Shown: positions 1-10,584 of the stretch, in pieces
Numbering within the stretch: position 1 is the first letter of the stretch
Layout of the letters: each line of letters begins with the position of its first letter
NCBI GenBank assembly: GCA_029204225.1
Contig: CM055098.1
Location: forward strand, 24,185,367-24,249,366
Length of the DNA: 64,000 nucleotides
Origin: Diphasiastrum complanatum
Taxonomy: Eukaryota > Streptophyta > Lycopodiopsida > Lycopodiales > Lycopodiaceae
Direction of reading: 5' to 3'
Made by a program: the position numbers and the translations under genes
Notes under the pieces: generated by a model
Told to the model about the DNA's origin: nothing
Databases searched by the model: none
Seen by the model: the letters and a program-made list of their open reading frames with translations, nothing else

Positions 1-329
1 TTCTTCTTGGTTGATTATTCTACCTTATCGACCTTTCTAAATTCAAATGTTTGTTTCTATGTACCCAATGCCTAGGGGCTGCATTCTTCACATTAGAGTA
101 CGGTATCAACCACATCATATTGTTATTGATTTTAACACAAAAGACCCTTTTTGTCATGTATTTTTATTTCATTGTATCAAAACAAGGACGGAAAAGATTG
201 TACATCCATTCAAGTATTCTAAAAAACTATACAAAAGACTATTTTGATTCATTATTGTAGTCCTCCAATATTTCATATGCTTAAAGTTATTATCTTGAGA
301 ATTGGAAAGTTAATCATTGCCTTCTTGAC

Positions 330-414
330 CTTTCCAATCGTCAAGCCACGCCTTGGGTGTAAGACCAAGTAGAAAGTCCTGATATTTCTTGCAATCTTCC
401 AATTGCTCTTGATA
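330..414 (-). CDS. Candidate host exon, CFAP100/CCDC37-like axonemal coiled-coil protein (C-terminal of the exons seen)
   Basis: The minus strand reads about 28 codons of charged coiled-coil sequence ending in a T-P-K-A-W-L-D-D motif. It contains QLEDCKKYQDFL, which resembles the end of the DUF4200 core of CFAP100/CCDC37 proteins, where a Y-K-D-F-L..L-S-P-K-E-W motif is typical. A CTAAC branch-point-like motif and a TAG acceptor (415-416) precede it. The donor is probably AAAG|GTCAAG at 328-330, because the frame reaches TAA soon after. It starts in phase 0, which fits the phase-0 end of the exons at 42500-42553 and 42870-42923. CFAP100 is a ciliary protein tied to inner-arm dynein regulation. 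The match is from memory of the family, not from a search. Confidence 0.55.
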
Positions 415-1489
415 CTACCATAAAGCACAATTCGAGTTAGTTTTCCTTTCCAAATGTGTTCAGCTGATTTTACCTACTCCTTGGGGGCTATTTGAGAGTT
501 GATTGCCAAGAAACATTTTCAAGGCATATGCTACAACCTAAATAAGATTTATGTTTCTTTATAAAATTAGATGTATTCAAATTCACAAATTAATACCAAT
601 TGAAATAAACTTAGGATTGATGCACTATTTGCTTTAGAACATTTTTAAGCTTTGGAGGATTGTCGTACATGCACTTAAAACCATGATACTTTTAATGAAT
701 TTACCAAAATCAAATAGCTCTATTATGGAATAATGTGACGATTGATTTCAAAAATCGAGAGAGAAATTGCTTGCTAGGAAAACAATTTAGTGAGGAGTTA
801 GAAGATTATTATTCTCTGTCACTACAAGAGTATTAGATACATCTACGAGCAATGTAGGCTGCAACCTTTGAAAATATTAGATATAAAAATGACAAGAAGA
901 AAACTTATTCTATTATGTTTCAAGCTAGAATTTCAAGTCCTGGAGGGATATAGTTAATGATCACTTTTAGCATGTTCAGGTTAAAAAACTCACACACCGT
1001 TGGCATTCAACGCTTTGTAAAGATATCACTAGAAGAAAACTTACATCTTTTACGCTAAGGAAATGCCACCTAGTTACCATAGGGAGGGCATGCTCTAGAG
1101 CATTCATCTTTAAAGCCTAGCTATGTATTCTGATTTTCACGCCATCTAAATTTAGGTTAACGTTACCATATGGGAGTACCATACGAGAGGGCACCGCTCT
1201 AGAGCATTCATATTTAGAGCCGAGCTACAACTTCTAATTTTCATGCCATCTATGAGAATTAACATCAACAATACTAACCCAACATTTATATATCTTGGTG
1301 TCCAAATTGCATATCTATTCATTAAGAAAACACTTACCATGTCACACTATTGTCAGGAGAAAATTATGAAATCTATGCAGTCTCTTAGGAAGCCAACTTC
1401 AAAGTTTTGAACATGTTAGATGCTAACTTATGGTGTTGAACCTTCATCAATAGGTCTATTTTCAATCTCCAATAGTTAGAGAAACACAA
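415..1489. other. AT-rich sequence without a recognised gene
   Basis: No coding region is supported here. Short frames are broken and match no family I recognise. The stretch contains an imperfect tandem duplication (listed separately) and, near its right end, probably the 3' flank of the minus-strand copia remnant. If the host gene model holds, this is intron. Confidence 0.5.
1073..1251. repeat. Imperfect tandem duplication, period about 104 bp
   Basis: Two copies share a GTTACCATA start, a CTCTAGAGCATTCAT core and a GCCATCTA end. The cores begin near 1091 and 1196. The copies differ at many positions, so the duplication is old. Confidence 0.65.
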
Positions 1490-2098
1490 GGGTATTTAAA
1501 AGCTCTATACCACCCACTAAAAGCACAATCAGGTGAAAATTTATGTAGATTTGACTTTATGTGAAGCTATCCAAAGGTTCTTCTCTCTCTGATGAGGTGT
1601 TGTTGTACTTCACATGTGCTTTGTCCTGCTGTGAAAAACTGGATTTTTTGCCAATTTAATACAAACTCTAATTGTCGCACTGAAGTACCATAGGTGTATG
1701 TTTGTACCATATGTAGATCATGTAGAATCCTTCGTAACTATTTTGCTTCACTTGCCGCACTTGTAGTAGCTTGGTATTCTACCTCTGTAGATGATAATGC
1801 AATAGTATGCTGCTTCTTTGAACTCCAAGAGATAGCACCAGAACCAAGACTAAAAACATAACCTGTAGTAGATCTTCGATCTTCCGCTTCTCCAGCCCAA
1901 TAGCATCCACATATCCCTATAACTTCAAATCATCTTGTCTCCCATAGAGAATACCGAACCTCAATGTACCTTGGATATATCTGAGTATCCACTTAGCTGA
2001 TCTCCAATGAATCTGCTTAGGCTTAGCCATAAACTGACTAACCATACTCACAGCATAAGCAATATCTGGTCTCGTAGTAGTTAGATAGATTAAGAAAG
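1490..2098 (-). pseudogene. Ty1/copia RNase H remnant
   Basis: The minus strand encodes the end of RT and the RNase H domain of a copia polyprotein: a YLTTTRPDIAYAVS motif near 2090, then HW.SAKWILRYIQGTL, the D-A-D-W-A-G region, S-G-A-I-S-W-SSKKQ and a L-S-S-T-E-V-E-Y motif. Frame changes near 1917 and stops break it. Weak homology continues into the terminal K-Y-I-S..A-D-I-F-T-K region near 1520. It is the downstream part of the copia whose RT lies at 2876-3502 and whose integrase lies at 12131-12645 and 17985-18215. Between RT and RNase H an inverted RT copy has been inserted. Confidence 0.85.
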
Positions 2099-2875
2099 TT
2101 ATGGATAAGGAGTATGACTCAATCATGAAGAACAAAGACTTGGAGACTTGTTCGGTTACCTACAGGTAAAAAGGCCATTGGATGCAAGTGGGTCTATAGA
2201 ACTAAGTGCAAATCAGATGGTTCTATAGATAAACATAAGGCAAGATTAGTGGCAAAAGCTATGCTCAATAGGAAGGAATTGACTATGAAGAAACTTTTGC
2301 ACCAGTTGCTAAGTCTACTACTATGAGGACGGTTTTATCATTGGCAGCTCAGTTTGGATGGAATATTCAACAAATGGATGTGAAGAGTGCATTCCTGAAT
2401 GGATTTCTAGGGGAGGAAGTCTACATGGAGCAGCCAAAGGATACATAGTAGCAGGATATGAAGACAAGGTTTGCATGTTGGACAAGGCACTATATGGACT
2501 TAAGCAGGCACCCAGGGCATGGTACACGAGGATTGACACATACTTTGAGGAGCTTGGCTTTCAAAGGAGTAGTTTGGAGCATACACTTTATGTTTTAATC
2601 AGCGATGGTCGTATTGTGATTGTAGTGATGTATGTGGATGACCTTGTTATTACAGGATTAGATCATAGTATGATTCAGGGCATCAAGAAAGATCTCTCAT
2701 CAGAGTTTGACATGAAAGATCTTGGTTCACTACAATATTTTCTTGGGATTGAGGTATGGAGAGTAGCACAGGGGCTATTTATTTCTCAATCTAAGTATGC
2801 TCATGAACTTCTTGAAAAGTTCAATATGTTAAGTGCAAGCCTATTTCTACACCATATGATAGTGGATGTAAGCTT
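2099..2875 (+). pseudogene. Copia RT segment in inverted orientation
   Basis: The plus strand encodes a long part of copia RT: a D-K-E-Y-D-S-I-M-K-N-K-T-W start, [27 protein letters not shown], the catalytic Y-V-D-D-L (near 2632) and F-D-M-K-D-L-G-S-L-Q-Y-F-L-G-I. A frameshift lies near 2265. It points the opposite way to the flanking copia pieces, and sits exactly where the minus-strand copia should read from G-S-L to I-Y-L-T. It duplicates the RT at 2876-3502 and forms an inverted repeat with it. Confidence 0.85.
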
Positions 2876-3497
2876 CCAACAAGCTTTCTACATAACGTCT
2901 CATCTACATCCTGATCCTCCTCAGCTTTAGTAAGCTTACATCCATTGTCACATGGTGTAGAAATAGGCTTGCACTCTGACATATTGAACTTTTGAAGTTC
3001 ATGAGCATACTTAGATTGAGAAATAAATAGCCCCTGTGCTACTCTCCATACCTCAATCCCAAGAAAATATTGTAGTGAACCAAGATCTTTCATGTCAAAC
3101 TTTGATGAGAGATCTTTCTTGATGCCCTGAATCATACTATGATCTGATCCTATAATAACAAGGTCCACATACATCACTACAATCACAATACGACCATCCT
3201 TGACCAAAACATAACTCCTTTGAAAGCCAAGCTCATCAAAGTATGTGTCAATCCTCGTGTACCACACCCTGGGTGCCTGCTTAAGTCCATATAGTGCCTT
3301 GTCCAACATGCAAACCTTGTCTTCCTATCCTGCTACTATGTATCCTCTGGCTGCTCCATGTAGACTTCCTCCTCTAGAAATCCATTCAGGAATGCACTCT
3401 TCACATCCATTTGTTAAATATTCCATCCAAACTGAGCTGCCAATGATAAAACCGTCCTCATAGTAGTAGACTTAGCAACTAGTTTAAAAGTTTCTTC
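2282..3497. repeat. Large inverted repeat of copia RT (arms about 570-590 bp, spacer about 55 bp)
   Basis: The plus-strand arm 2282-2875 is the reverse complement of about 2931-3497, with scattered substitutions and small indels. AAGCTT occurs at the inner end of both arms, so a short homology was available at the junction. A transcript through it could fold into a long hairpin. Confidence 0.85.
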
Positions 3498-3502
3498 ATA
3501 GT
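2876..3502 (-). pseudogene. Copia RT remnant
   Basis: The minus strand carries copia RT from a Y-E-E-T-F motif at the 3500 end through Y-G-L-K-Q-A-P-R-V-W-Y, V-I-V-V-M-Y-V-D, K-D-L-G-S-L-Q-Y-F-L-G-I-E-V and K-P-I-S-T-P to K-L-V-G-S. The catalytic box reads Y-V-D-L because one Asp codon is lost. Another deletion removes the segment after F-Q-R-S. The RT is cut at 3502 by insertion of a gypsy element whose LTR begins at 3503. Confidence 0.85.
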
Positions 3503-3894
3503 TGTTATGAACATATTCACAGATTTTGGTATCAATGATGCATAAAAGACAGCAAAAGGCATTCACGAAGCATTCTCCAACTAAGAAACTAAATGAACAT
3601 CAATGGCTGCTGATAGCTCAAGCGAATCTCCAGCTAAGTTCTCTAAAACAATACACCTCCCCTACAAGAAGCCCTAGACTCAGCTACAAATGACCAGCCT
3701 TAGTGGCTATTTATAGTGGACAAAACCTACCTCCCTTCATATCAAATCCGAGGGAAGTTGAAATTCAAAAATTAGGGCCAAAATCAAAAAACCATGTAAA
3801 TGGTGTTTCAAGGCCTGTCACATGTAATATAATTACGTGTCCAAAAATACTGTCAAAAATAGAGAAGGATGGACTATAATGTATGTCCATAACA
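3503..3894 (-). repeat. Gypsy LTR with canonical ends (TG..CA)
   Basis: On the minus strand the LTR starts TGTTATGGAC right after a purine-rich GGGGAG tract and ends GTTCATAACA. Its ends are inverted repeats (TGTTATG/CATAACA). A TATA-like CTATAAATAG lies at 3707-3716. It is the 3' LTR of the gypsy remnant 3895-5270 and joins the copia RT directly at 3502. Confidence 0.8.
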
Positions 3895-5270
3895 CTCCCC
3901 TCATATAAAACATTGCCCTCAATGTGAGCTAAAAAATATGTTAGCTACTAGAGCTACTTTAGTACCGCTGTATTGTCGTTTTCTTTCTGGATTATAGATG
4001 TTGTGCTAGTGGTGTCAGTACAAAAGCCGAATCCAGCTGTGGAAAACCGCTTTTAGTACAATGCAACTAAGAGATTTTTATCTCAATTCCAGTAGTTGCT
4101 AAGGGTAGATCAGTATGTAAGCAACGTCGGGCAATTGAGGTATCATCGTCAACAAGTGAAGGAGAATCAATAGCTAGAGCAGCAGGAGCATCGGAGACAT
4201 CAATATCAGGCATATCAGCAGGAGGTACAACATCAATAGCATGTGAATCAGGAACTCCATCAATAGCATGAGGATCAGCAACTGCAATAGCAAGGTCAGA
4301 AATTGGTGCATCATCAGGTGCAAAAGTCGTAGTGTCGCGCACTAAGGCATGCGGAGAGCGAGCTTGGTCCTGCAATAAAGGTGAGTGTGCAAAAACATCA
4401 AAAGACTCCCAAGTAGCCTCATCAACTGGACAACCGTCCCATTGGACTAAGAATTGTACAATATGATGATGACGACGCAAAATGACTTGAGCTTGTAAAA
4501 TAGCAACAAGTAAAAATGGAAAAAGTTTCGGATCACTAGGAAAAAGAGACGAACATAGTAGACTAACATGAAAAATATCACAAGCACGTGTAGTGACAGG
4601 TAACTGTAAATGGTAGGTAACAAGGCTAAGCTTCTCGAAAATCGAAAAAGGACCATAATAACGAGCAGACAGCTTTTCAATAAAAGAATGACCCTGAACG
4701 AACTTATGACTTGAAATGAAAGGCAAACATAAACAAACTGGCCCTCTGACATAAAGGAGTCCAATCAAACTTAGCACCCTTATGAAGTAAGGAGTGAAGC
4801 GGATGAGCCACAATAGCAAAATGGGGAACAGGCTTACGCAAATGTATAGTGAGACCCAAAAACATACGAACAACGTGGACATCAGTCAGAATGGTCCACT
4901 GAAGGATAGCATGGAGTTTCGAAGGATCAAGGGAAATGGTACCGTTACTAACAATGAAACCCAAAAAATCAATGTAAGAAACGACAAAGGTACACTTAGA
5001 CCATTTAGCATAAAAGCTGATGTTCCATAAATGGGCAACATGAGATGACATATTAGAACTATAGACGAGAATATCGTCATAGTAAACAAGGACACAACTA
5101 CCAATCAAAGGCAGAAAAATATTATTCATAACATTCTGAAAGGTAGGAGGGCCATTGGTAACACCAAAAGGTAAGACTCGAAACTCATAAAGACCAGTAG
5201 ATGTACGGAAAGAGGTCTTAAACTCCTAGCTAGGATGAATACGAATATGACAATAGCCTGAGAGTAAGGG
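3895..5270 (-). pseudogene. Truncated Ty3/gypsy chromovirus pol
   Basis: Reading from high to low coordinates, the minus strand gives an RT piece (S-G-Y..R-I-H-P, F-G-V-T-N-G-P-P-T-F, a Y-Y-D-D catalytic box near 5070, F-L-G-F-I-V-S-N). It jumps at about 4755 to the integrase C terminus (K-L-S-A-R-Y-Y-G-P-F) and a chromodomain (V-Q-W-D-G-C-P-V-D-E-A-T-W-E near 4420), then an acidic tail ending near 4067. RNase H and most of the integrase are deleted, as are gag, protease and the 5' LTR. The element was inserted in the copia at 3502. Its left part is lost next to the LINE 3' end. Confidence 0.8.
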
Positions 5271-5345
5271 ACAAGGAGCAGAAGAGGCAGGCACGAGGGC
5301 GGTGCAGGCAGGCACTCGAGTAGCACGGGCAACGCGGGCAGACTG

Positions 5346-5348
5346 CCA

Positions 5349-5400
<52 letters not shown>

Positions 5401-5598
5401 CTTTATTAATGTCTTTTCCATGCCAAAGGCATATAAGACTAGTAAATGTACATGTCAAGTATGTGTAACCGTAGGAGCGTATGAAACGTCTCCAAAACCA
5501 TAACAAAAATAACAAATCTAACTGCTATGAACTGAAATGGAAACTGAAAAAGATGCGATGATATATGAAGCATGTGGGAGCACATATACTGCTAAATG
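5346..5598 (-). other. LINE 3' UTR: hairpin and (CT)n tail
   Basis: The plus strand shows (GA)n at 5352-5400, then TTATTAATGTC and the hairpin ATGCC-AAA-GGCAT (5420-5432), followed by ATAAGAC. The LINE at 59.8 kb ends the same way, with a hairpin of different sequence but the same pairing. This makes the microsatellite the terminal tail of the LINE and not an independent repeat. The 75 bp to the left (5271-5345) are GC-rich and unrecognised. Confidence 0.7.
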
Positions 5599-6422
5599 TC
5601 ATGAATATGGTATGACACTATCATCCAACCCTGTCACGCTGATGCTATAAAAGGATGTAATACGGGCTACAGCATGAGGAATCACTGGTGGTCGCTGACG
5701 TCGTCTAGGAGGATGAGGTCTCCTTATGATCGGTCGTGTAGCTCGTGCAGCAACATGAGTATGAGTGGGACACTGTCTCTGATCCCGGTGGGCATGTAAG
5801 CCGTCATCAACCTCATCAACATCAAATGCTAGGTCTCGTCTCCTCCTCCTGGAGAAGAAAGGAGTGATCTGAGGCTGAGAAACATGACTCCGCTGGGCTA
5901 TCTGACACAGGTCCTGTCTCAGAATAAACATCTCTCGTATCATGAGTGCGGCGCAACGGGAGTCTTCATAGGCTAGGAGGGATCGTAGGGTGACAGGAGT
6001 GTCACGAAACAGACAGTGGTATCTCCCTCTGATCTCGTAATACACCGGGCACTTAAAGATAAAGTGCTGCTTTGACTCTACCTCATCCAAGGAACATAAT
6101 TGTTTGCCTTTGTGGGCCTTGGATGGAAAAGCTAGGGAAGCAGCGATATGAAGAGAATTGCTAAGAAAAGTTGCTTGAGTCTCGACTGTACTATCGTGCG
6201 GAATCGAATGGAGTAGGGAGGTAAGAAACTCCTGGTAGACTGGTGCATATAGAGAGCTGAAGGTATATCGGGGTGCACGGGTAAGCAAGGGATATGAGGG
6301 TAATTGAGGGGGTGGGAGGCAGCCGATATCGAAAGAGAGAAAGGAGTGATCAGAGAGAGTGGTGGGGGAGATATGAAAATCAGAAATGAGAGGTATGGAG
6401 GATGGTGATCCCATGAGATAAT
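5599..6422 (-). pseudogene. LINE ORF2 remnant: end of endonuclease joined to C-terminal domain
   Basis: The frame reads L-M-G-S-P-S-S-I-P-L then T-L-S-D-H-S-F-L-S-F, the catalytic S-D-H region of an APE-type endonuclease. After F-P-S-K-A-H-K it passes straight to L-C-S-L-D-E..K-Q-H-F-I-F-K-C-P-V-Y-Y-E-I-R, the Cys/His motif at the end of plant LINE ORF2. About 1.8 kb of RT is therefore absent. The tail is Arg/Pro-rich. The open frame of about 300 codons survives the deletion. Confidence 0.8.
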
Positions 6423-6543
6423 TGTTACGAGCTCGTGACCAGTGCCGAACCCTAGAGAGCACAGATAGGTCAGATACCACAGTCAGGGTCGTGTCCAGCA
6501 GCGTACACGACCAACATAGCAAGACAGTGTGAGTAGTGTGCCA
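6423..6543 (+). repeat. 5' LTR remnant
   Basis: About 120 bp match the first part of the LTR at 10227-10584, up to a GTGAGTAGTGTGC block. Then the sequence passes directly into gag coding DNA, so the rest of the LTR, the PBS and the gag start are deleted. Confidence 0.85.
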
Positions 6544-7826
6544 CAGCCCCTGTCATGGAAAGCCTTTGAAGAAGCTTTCCTAAGAAAATTCCTACAAGAG
6601 AATGAACTTGATAGAGCCTGGGAAGCCTGGGAAAGAACAGTAATGGACAAGTCCCTATTCCAATATATCTCGCAGTACCGAGAAGCAATTTTAAAAATTA
6701 AAAATATGGATAATTATCCGAAAAATCAGAGGGTTTGTCCTAGGCCTCAAAGATGAATATAAAGTAGAGGTCCAGAGAAACTCGCCTACTACCCTTGAGC
6801 AAGCTCTCAGATATGCTCAAATCTATGATGATTCAGTGGGTAGGAAGAGAGCGAGACAACAGCCCCTTTCTGAGCAGCCTCCTCAGAAAGACTTTTAATT
6901 TAAAAAAAACAAATTTAAAAAGAAAGAAAGAAGATAAAATTAAAGGTGAAGCTCCTCAGAAACGCCCTTCACTCATACAACCCTTAAAACCAGAAGATTT
7001 TGAGAAAGCCAAACAAGAACGTTTGTGCTTTGTGTGTATGGGCAAGGGACACACAGTCAGACAGTGTCCCAAGGGGCCTTTCACTAAAAAAGATAAAAAA
7101 GATAAGAAACAAGCTCATCTTGTTCAGACTGTAAGTTTCCCCAGTCACTCGGCAGCTTCCGAGATCAAAGTGTATCATCAAGATCATGAACACTGTTGCC
7201 AGCTGACCTCTGCAATGCTAGCGAGACCCTTCAGCTTTGGGCCACATGACCTAGTACGTATGCACGGGAAAGTTGGTAACCAGTCAGTAAGAGTTATGGT
7301 TGACGATGGGGCAACCCATAATTTCATCAACTACACCCCGGTTAAAAAACTTAAACTTGCAGAAGTACCTAGTCAACATAGGTACATAGTTTCACTAGCT
7401 AAGGGTGAAGATAAGAAAATCTGGGAAACTATGGTAAGTAACTTGAATCTTGGTATTCAGGGGTACCAAGATGAAATAAACTTTCAGATAATGCACCTCG
7501 ATCGTACAGACATTGTTCTTGGGAGAGATTGGCTCTACAGTTTAGGACCTTCCCTCCACAGAAACTATCAGGAGAACACCCTCAGCTTTCAGCATAAAGG
7601 CCAAGAGTTCCAGTTGCATGGGGAGCATGATGTTCCCAACAATCCTATGGTCTGCAGTTCAGAGCTCTGTCAGCTAATCAGAGACGACGACCATCAGGTA
7701 TTCTTATGTGACTTCCAGTTTATTCCTGAAGTTTCTATTTCTAGTTCTATACAGCAGAAAATCAGTAAATTAGAAACTTTATTGTCTAAATTTAAAGATG
7801 TTTTTCCTAAAGATTTGCCAACCTAG
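6544..7826 (+). pseudogene. Gypsy gag and aspartic protease
   Basis: Gag remnant (W-K-A-F-E-E-A-F-L-R-K-F near 6550, L-F-Q-Y-I-S-Q-Y) passes with frame changes near 6720-6795 into an open frame at 6795-7826. That frame holds a CCHC knuckle (C78, C81, H86, C91 of the frame) in a Lys-rich stretch and a retropepsin-like domain. The protease motif reads V-D-D-G-A-T-H-N-F, with Asp where D-S/T-G is usual (D170-D171-G172). A downstream I-V-L-G-R-D-W-L motif is intact. The frame stops at 7826 just before RT. Confidence 0.85.
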
Positions 7827-8334
7827 CAGAGAGGTAGATCATGTGATAAACCTAGTACAGGTACAACACCTATTTCTAAACCTCCGTATCGGGTCAGCCG
7901 AATAGAGGATGAAGAAATAACTACGCAGTTAACAGATTATCTTGGGAAAGGCCAAATTCAGACCAGTAGTTCACCATGGGCCTCACCAGTCCTTTTAGTG
8001 AAAAAGAAAGAGGGATCTATGCGTCTTTGTGTAGATTACAGAGCCCTCAATAAATTCACAATTAAGAATAAATATCCTATGCCTCGGGCAGACGAGTTGT
8101 TTGATCAACTCGACGGGGCTAAATTTTTCAGTAAAATAGACCTCAGATCAGGATACCATCAAGTCCGTATAAAATCGGAAGATGTCCCAAAAATAGCTTT
8201 TAGGACTCGTCACGGTCATTATGAGTTTAAGATGATGCCATTTGGGCTCACAAATGCTCCAGCTACCTTTATGACCTTGATGAACACTGTCCTCAGACTA
8301 TACTTGGGTAAATTTGTAGGTACAGTGCCTATGA
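7827..8334 (+). pseudogene. Gypsy RT, catalytic box deleted
   Basis: RT motifs are clear: [41 protein letters not shown] and [10 protein letters not shown]. After L-G-K-F-V (near 8318) the sequence jumps to the middle of RNase H, so the Y-x-D-D box and the first part of RNase H are gone. Confidence 0.9.
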
Positions 8335-10215
8335 AAAGGAACTCTTTTCTATAGTCCATGCCCTTAAGACTTGGAGGCATTATTTGTATGGTGCCAACTT
8401 TGAGGTCCTGACAGACCATGAAAGTCTCAGATACCTTTGCAATCAACCTGAGCTTAGAGGTCGAAAAGCTCGTTGGTCAGAGTTCATGCAAGAGTTTGAT
8501 ATGTCTATCAGATATAGACGAGGGAAATTCAATACAGTAGCAGATGCCCTTAGCAGAATGCCTATGATTAACGAGCTGAGTTTTACTCAGATTCGTAATG
8601 AGTTACTCGAGTCCTTGAGAGGGAAGTGCCAGCATGATGCATTCTTCTCTACTATCTGGAACTCAGTCCAGAGCAGACAGCTACAGATTCCAGAACCAGT
8701 TCCCGGGGCTGGTGCCAGTTCATCCAAGAATACGGCAGCTTCTGTTGAGGATGATGATGAGTCCGAGTATACGTCAGATGACGTTGAGGATTCTGAGCTT
8801 GTATTACCCAAGAAAACCCCAGTGGTTGAGGGTCAGTTGACTCAAGGATTCAAATGGAAACAATATTCCAGTCAGGATGAGTACTTACTCTATAGAGATA
8901 GAGTATGTGTCCCCAATTCAGAGGATTATAGGCAGCAGGTCCTATATGAATGTCATGACAATCCTAGTGCGGGACACCCAGGCATACGGAAGACCTCTAA
9001 GCTTCTTCGTAGGCAATTTTTCTGGCCCAGTATGAAAAAGGACGTCCAACAGTATGTAACCAGTTGCCAGAAATGTCAAGTCAATAAAGCGTTTAAAGGC
9101 AGGAGGGTTGTTTCAGCCCTTAGAAATACCAGCTGGTAAATGGGAAAGTATCTCCATGGATTTTATAGTAGGCCTGCCTAAAACCCAAAGGGGTAATGAC
9201 GCTATATGGGTCACAGTTGACCGTCTGACCAAAATGGCTCATTTTATTCCGACCAAAACAACCGTTAGAGCTCCAGAGTTAGCGAGGTTGTTTGTAGACG
9301 GGCTATTTAAATTGTACGGTCTACCTTCCGGCATAGTCAACGACCGGGACAGTAAGTTTAATGGAGATTTTTGGAGGGCAGTATTCCATCATCTCCATAC
9401 TAAACTTAATATGAGTACCACCGAACCATCCACAGATGGACGGTCAAACAAAGAATGTAAATCAGGTGCTAGAGGATATGCTTCGTGCATACGTCAGCAA
9501 AAAGCAGACTAATTGGGAGGAGTATCTCTCGATATTAGAGTTTGCTTACAACAGTACCAAACATTCAGCTATGGGATACAGCCCATTTATGCTGATGTAC
9601 GGTTTCCAGCCACGCTCACCCACAGCTATAGGGTTTAAACAAGAAAAAGTTGAAGCAGCCAGAAACGTTTTAGAGGACCTAAACCAGATGATAGAACATG
9701 CTAAGCGTAGCATTAGGCAGTCCCAGGATCGAGCCAGGCATTATGCAGATCCACATAGACGGGATGTGCAGTTCTCCGCTAGTGAGAAAGTCTACTTGAG
9801 AGTCCCAGTTGACTCTAAAACCCTCAAATCAGGAGTGTGTGCTAAGTTGTCTCCAAGGTATTGTGGTCCCTTTACCATTAGTAGGAGACTAGGCGAGGTC
9901 ACCCATGAACTAGAACTCCCACACAATAGTAAGGTTTTTCCAGTCTTCCATGTAAGTCAGTTACGAAAAGCCTTAGCCAAATCAAAAAATCTGGTAGGGG
10001 ACAGTGTTCTAGTTCTCCCATTGGATCCTCAGCAACCTCCACATGAACCAGAGGAGATTCTTGATAGTAGAGAGATGCAGACTCGTCATACTCTATACCG
10101 AGAATATCTGGTCAAGTGGAATGATCAGCCTGTTGAGAATGCCACTTGGGAAAGAGGCAGCGTCCTTCGCAAGATTTTTCCAGACTTTGTCTTAGAGGAC
10201 CAAGACAGTTCTTAA
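8335..10215 (+). pseudogene. Gypsy RNase H end, integrase and chromodomain
   Basis: Begins with [16 protein letters not shown] and T-D-H-E-S-L-R-Y-L of RNase H. It continues with the integrase HHCC zinc finger (C-H-D-N-P-S-A-G-H-P-G near 8955, C-Q-K-C-Q near 9070), a core with M-D-F-I-V-G-L-P and N-D-R-D-S-K-F, a C-terminal S-P-R-Y-C-G-P-F motif and a chromodomain (Y-L-V-K-W-N-D-Q-P-V-E-N-A-T-W-E near 10120). Frameshifts lie near 9110-9140 and 9430. Chromodomains of this type bind histone marks and steer insertion. Confidence 0.9.
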
Positions 10216-10226
10216 GGGGGAGGGAG

Positions 10227-10584
10227 TGTTACGAGCTCGTGACCAGTGCCGAACCCTAGAGAACACAGATAGGCTAGATACCACAGTTAGGGTCGTGTCC
10301 TGCCCACACGACCAACAGGGCAAGACAATGTGAGTAGTGTGCTCCAGCACAGTCCATAGCTATGGCGGGCCTAACATAGTCTAGGGACCCTGTCAGCAAG
10401 ACAGGGCCCCCAGTTGGGTCCCGACGTGCAGTCGGTCACGTCAGTGCCACGTGACCGACACTTGGCAGTTGCATGCTATCAGTCCTCACACTGGGCTAGG
10501 AGGGGCTTACTCTATATCAGGGAGTAGGCAAGGTTGGGTGGATCAGTTAGTGTTTGCCCTACTGTGGTGTTAAGAACTATTACA
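10227..10584 (+). repeat. 3' LTR (358 bp)
   Basis: Preceded by a polypurine tract (AAGGGGGAGGGAG). Starts TGTTACGAGC, ends CTATTACA, and abuts the ATAAT duplication. A palindromic CACGTGAC-type motif lies near 10448. The first 120 bp match 6423-6543. Confidence 0.9.

Larger units (their letters stand above)
6423..10584 (+). mobile_element. Ty3/gypsy chromovirus inserted in the LINE (TSD ATAAT)
   Basis: The element begins TGTTACGAGC at 6423 and its 3' LTR ends CTATTACA at 10584. The 5-bp duplication ATAAT flanks it at 6418-6422 and 10585-10589. Deleting the element and one TSD copy joins the two LINE endonuclease halves in frame across the V-V-D-Y|L-M-G-S motif. The 5' LTR is cut at about 6543 and fused to gag, so the PBS is lost. 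RT lacks its catalytic box. The element is defective. Confidence 0.95.

Noticed and set aside
47-260. Two overlapping plus-strand frames of 66-69 codons
   Set aside because: No family resemblance, no splice or promoter context, and codons look random. Treated as chance.
1260-1345. Plus-strand F-I-Y-L-G-V-Q-I, like the end of a LINE RT
   Set aside because: The match is eight residues long with nothing LINE-like on either side.
5352-5400. (GA)n as an independent microsatellite
   Set aside because: Its fixed place after the LINE hairpin, as at 59769-59831, makes it a LINE tail.
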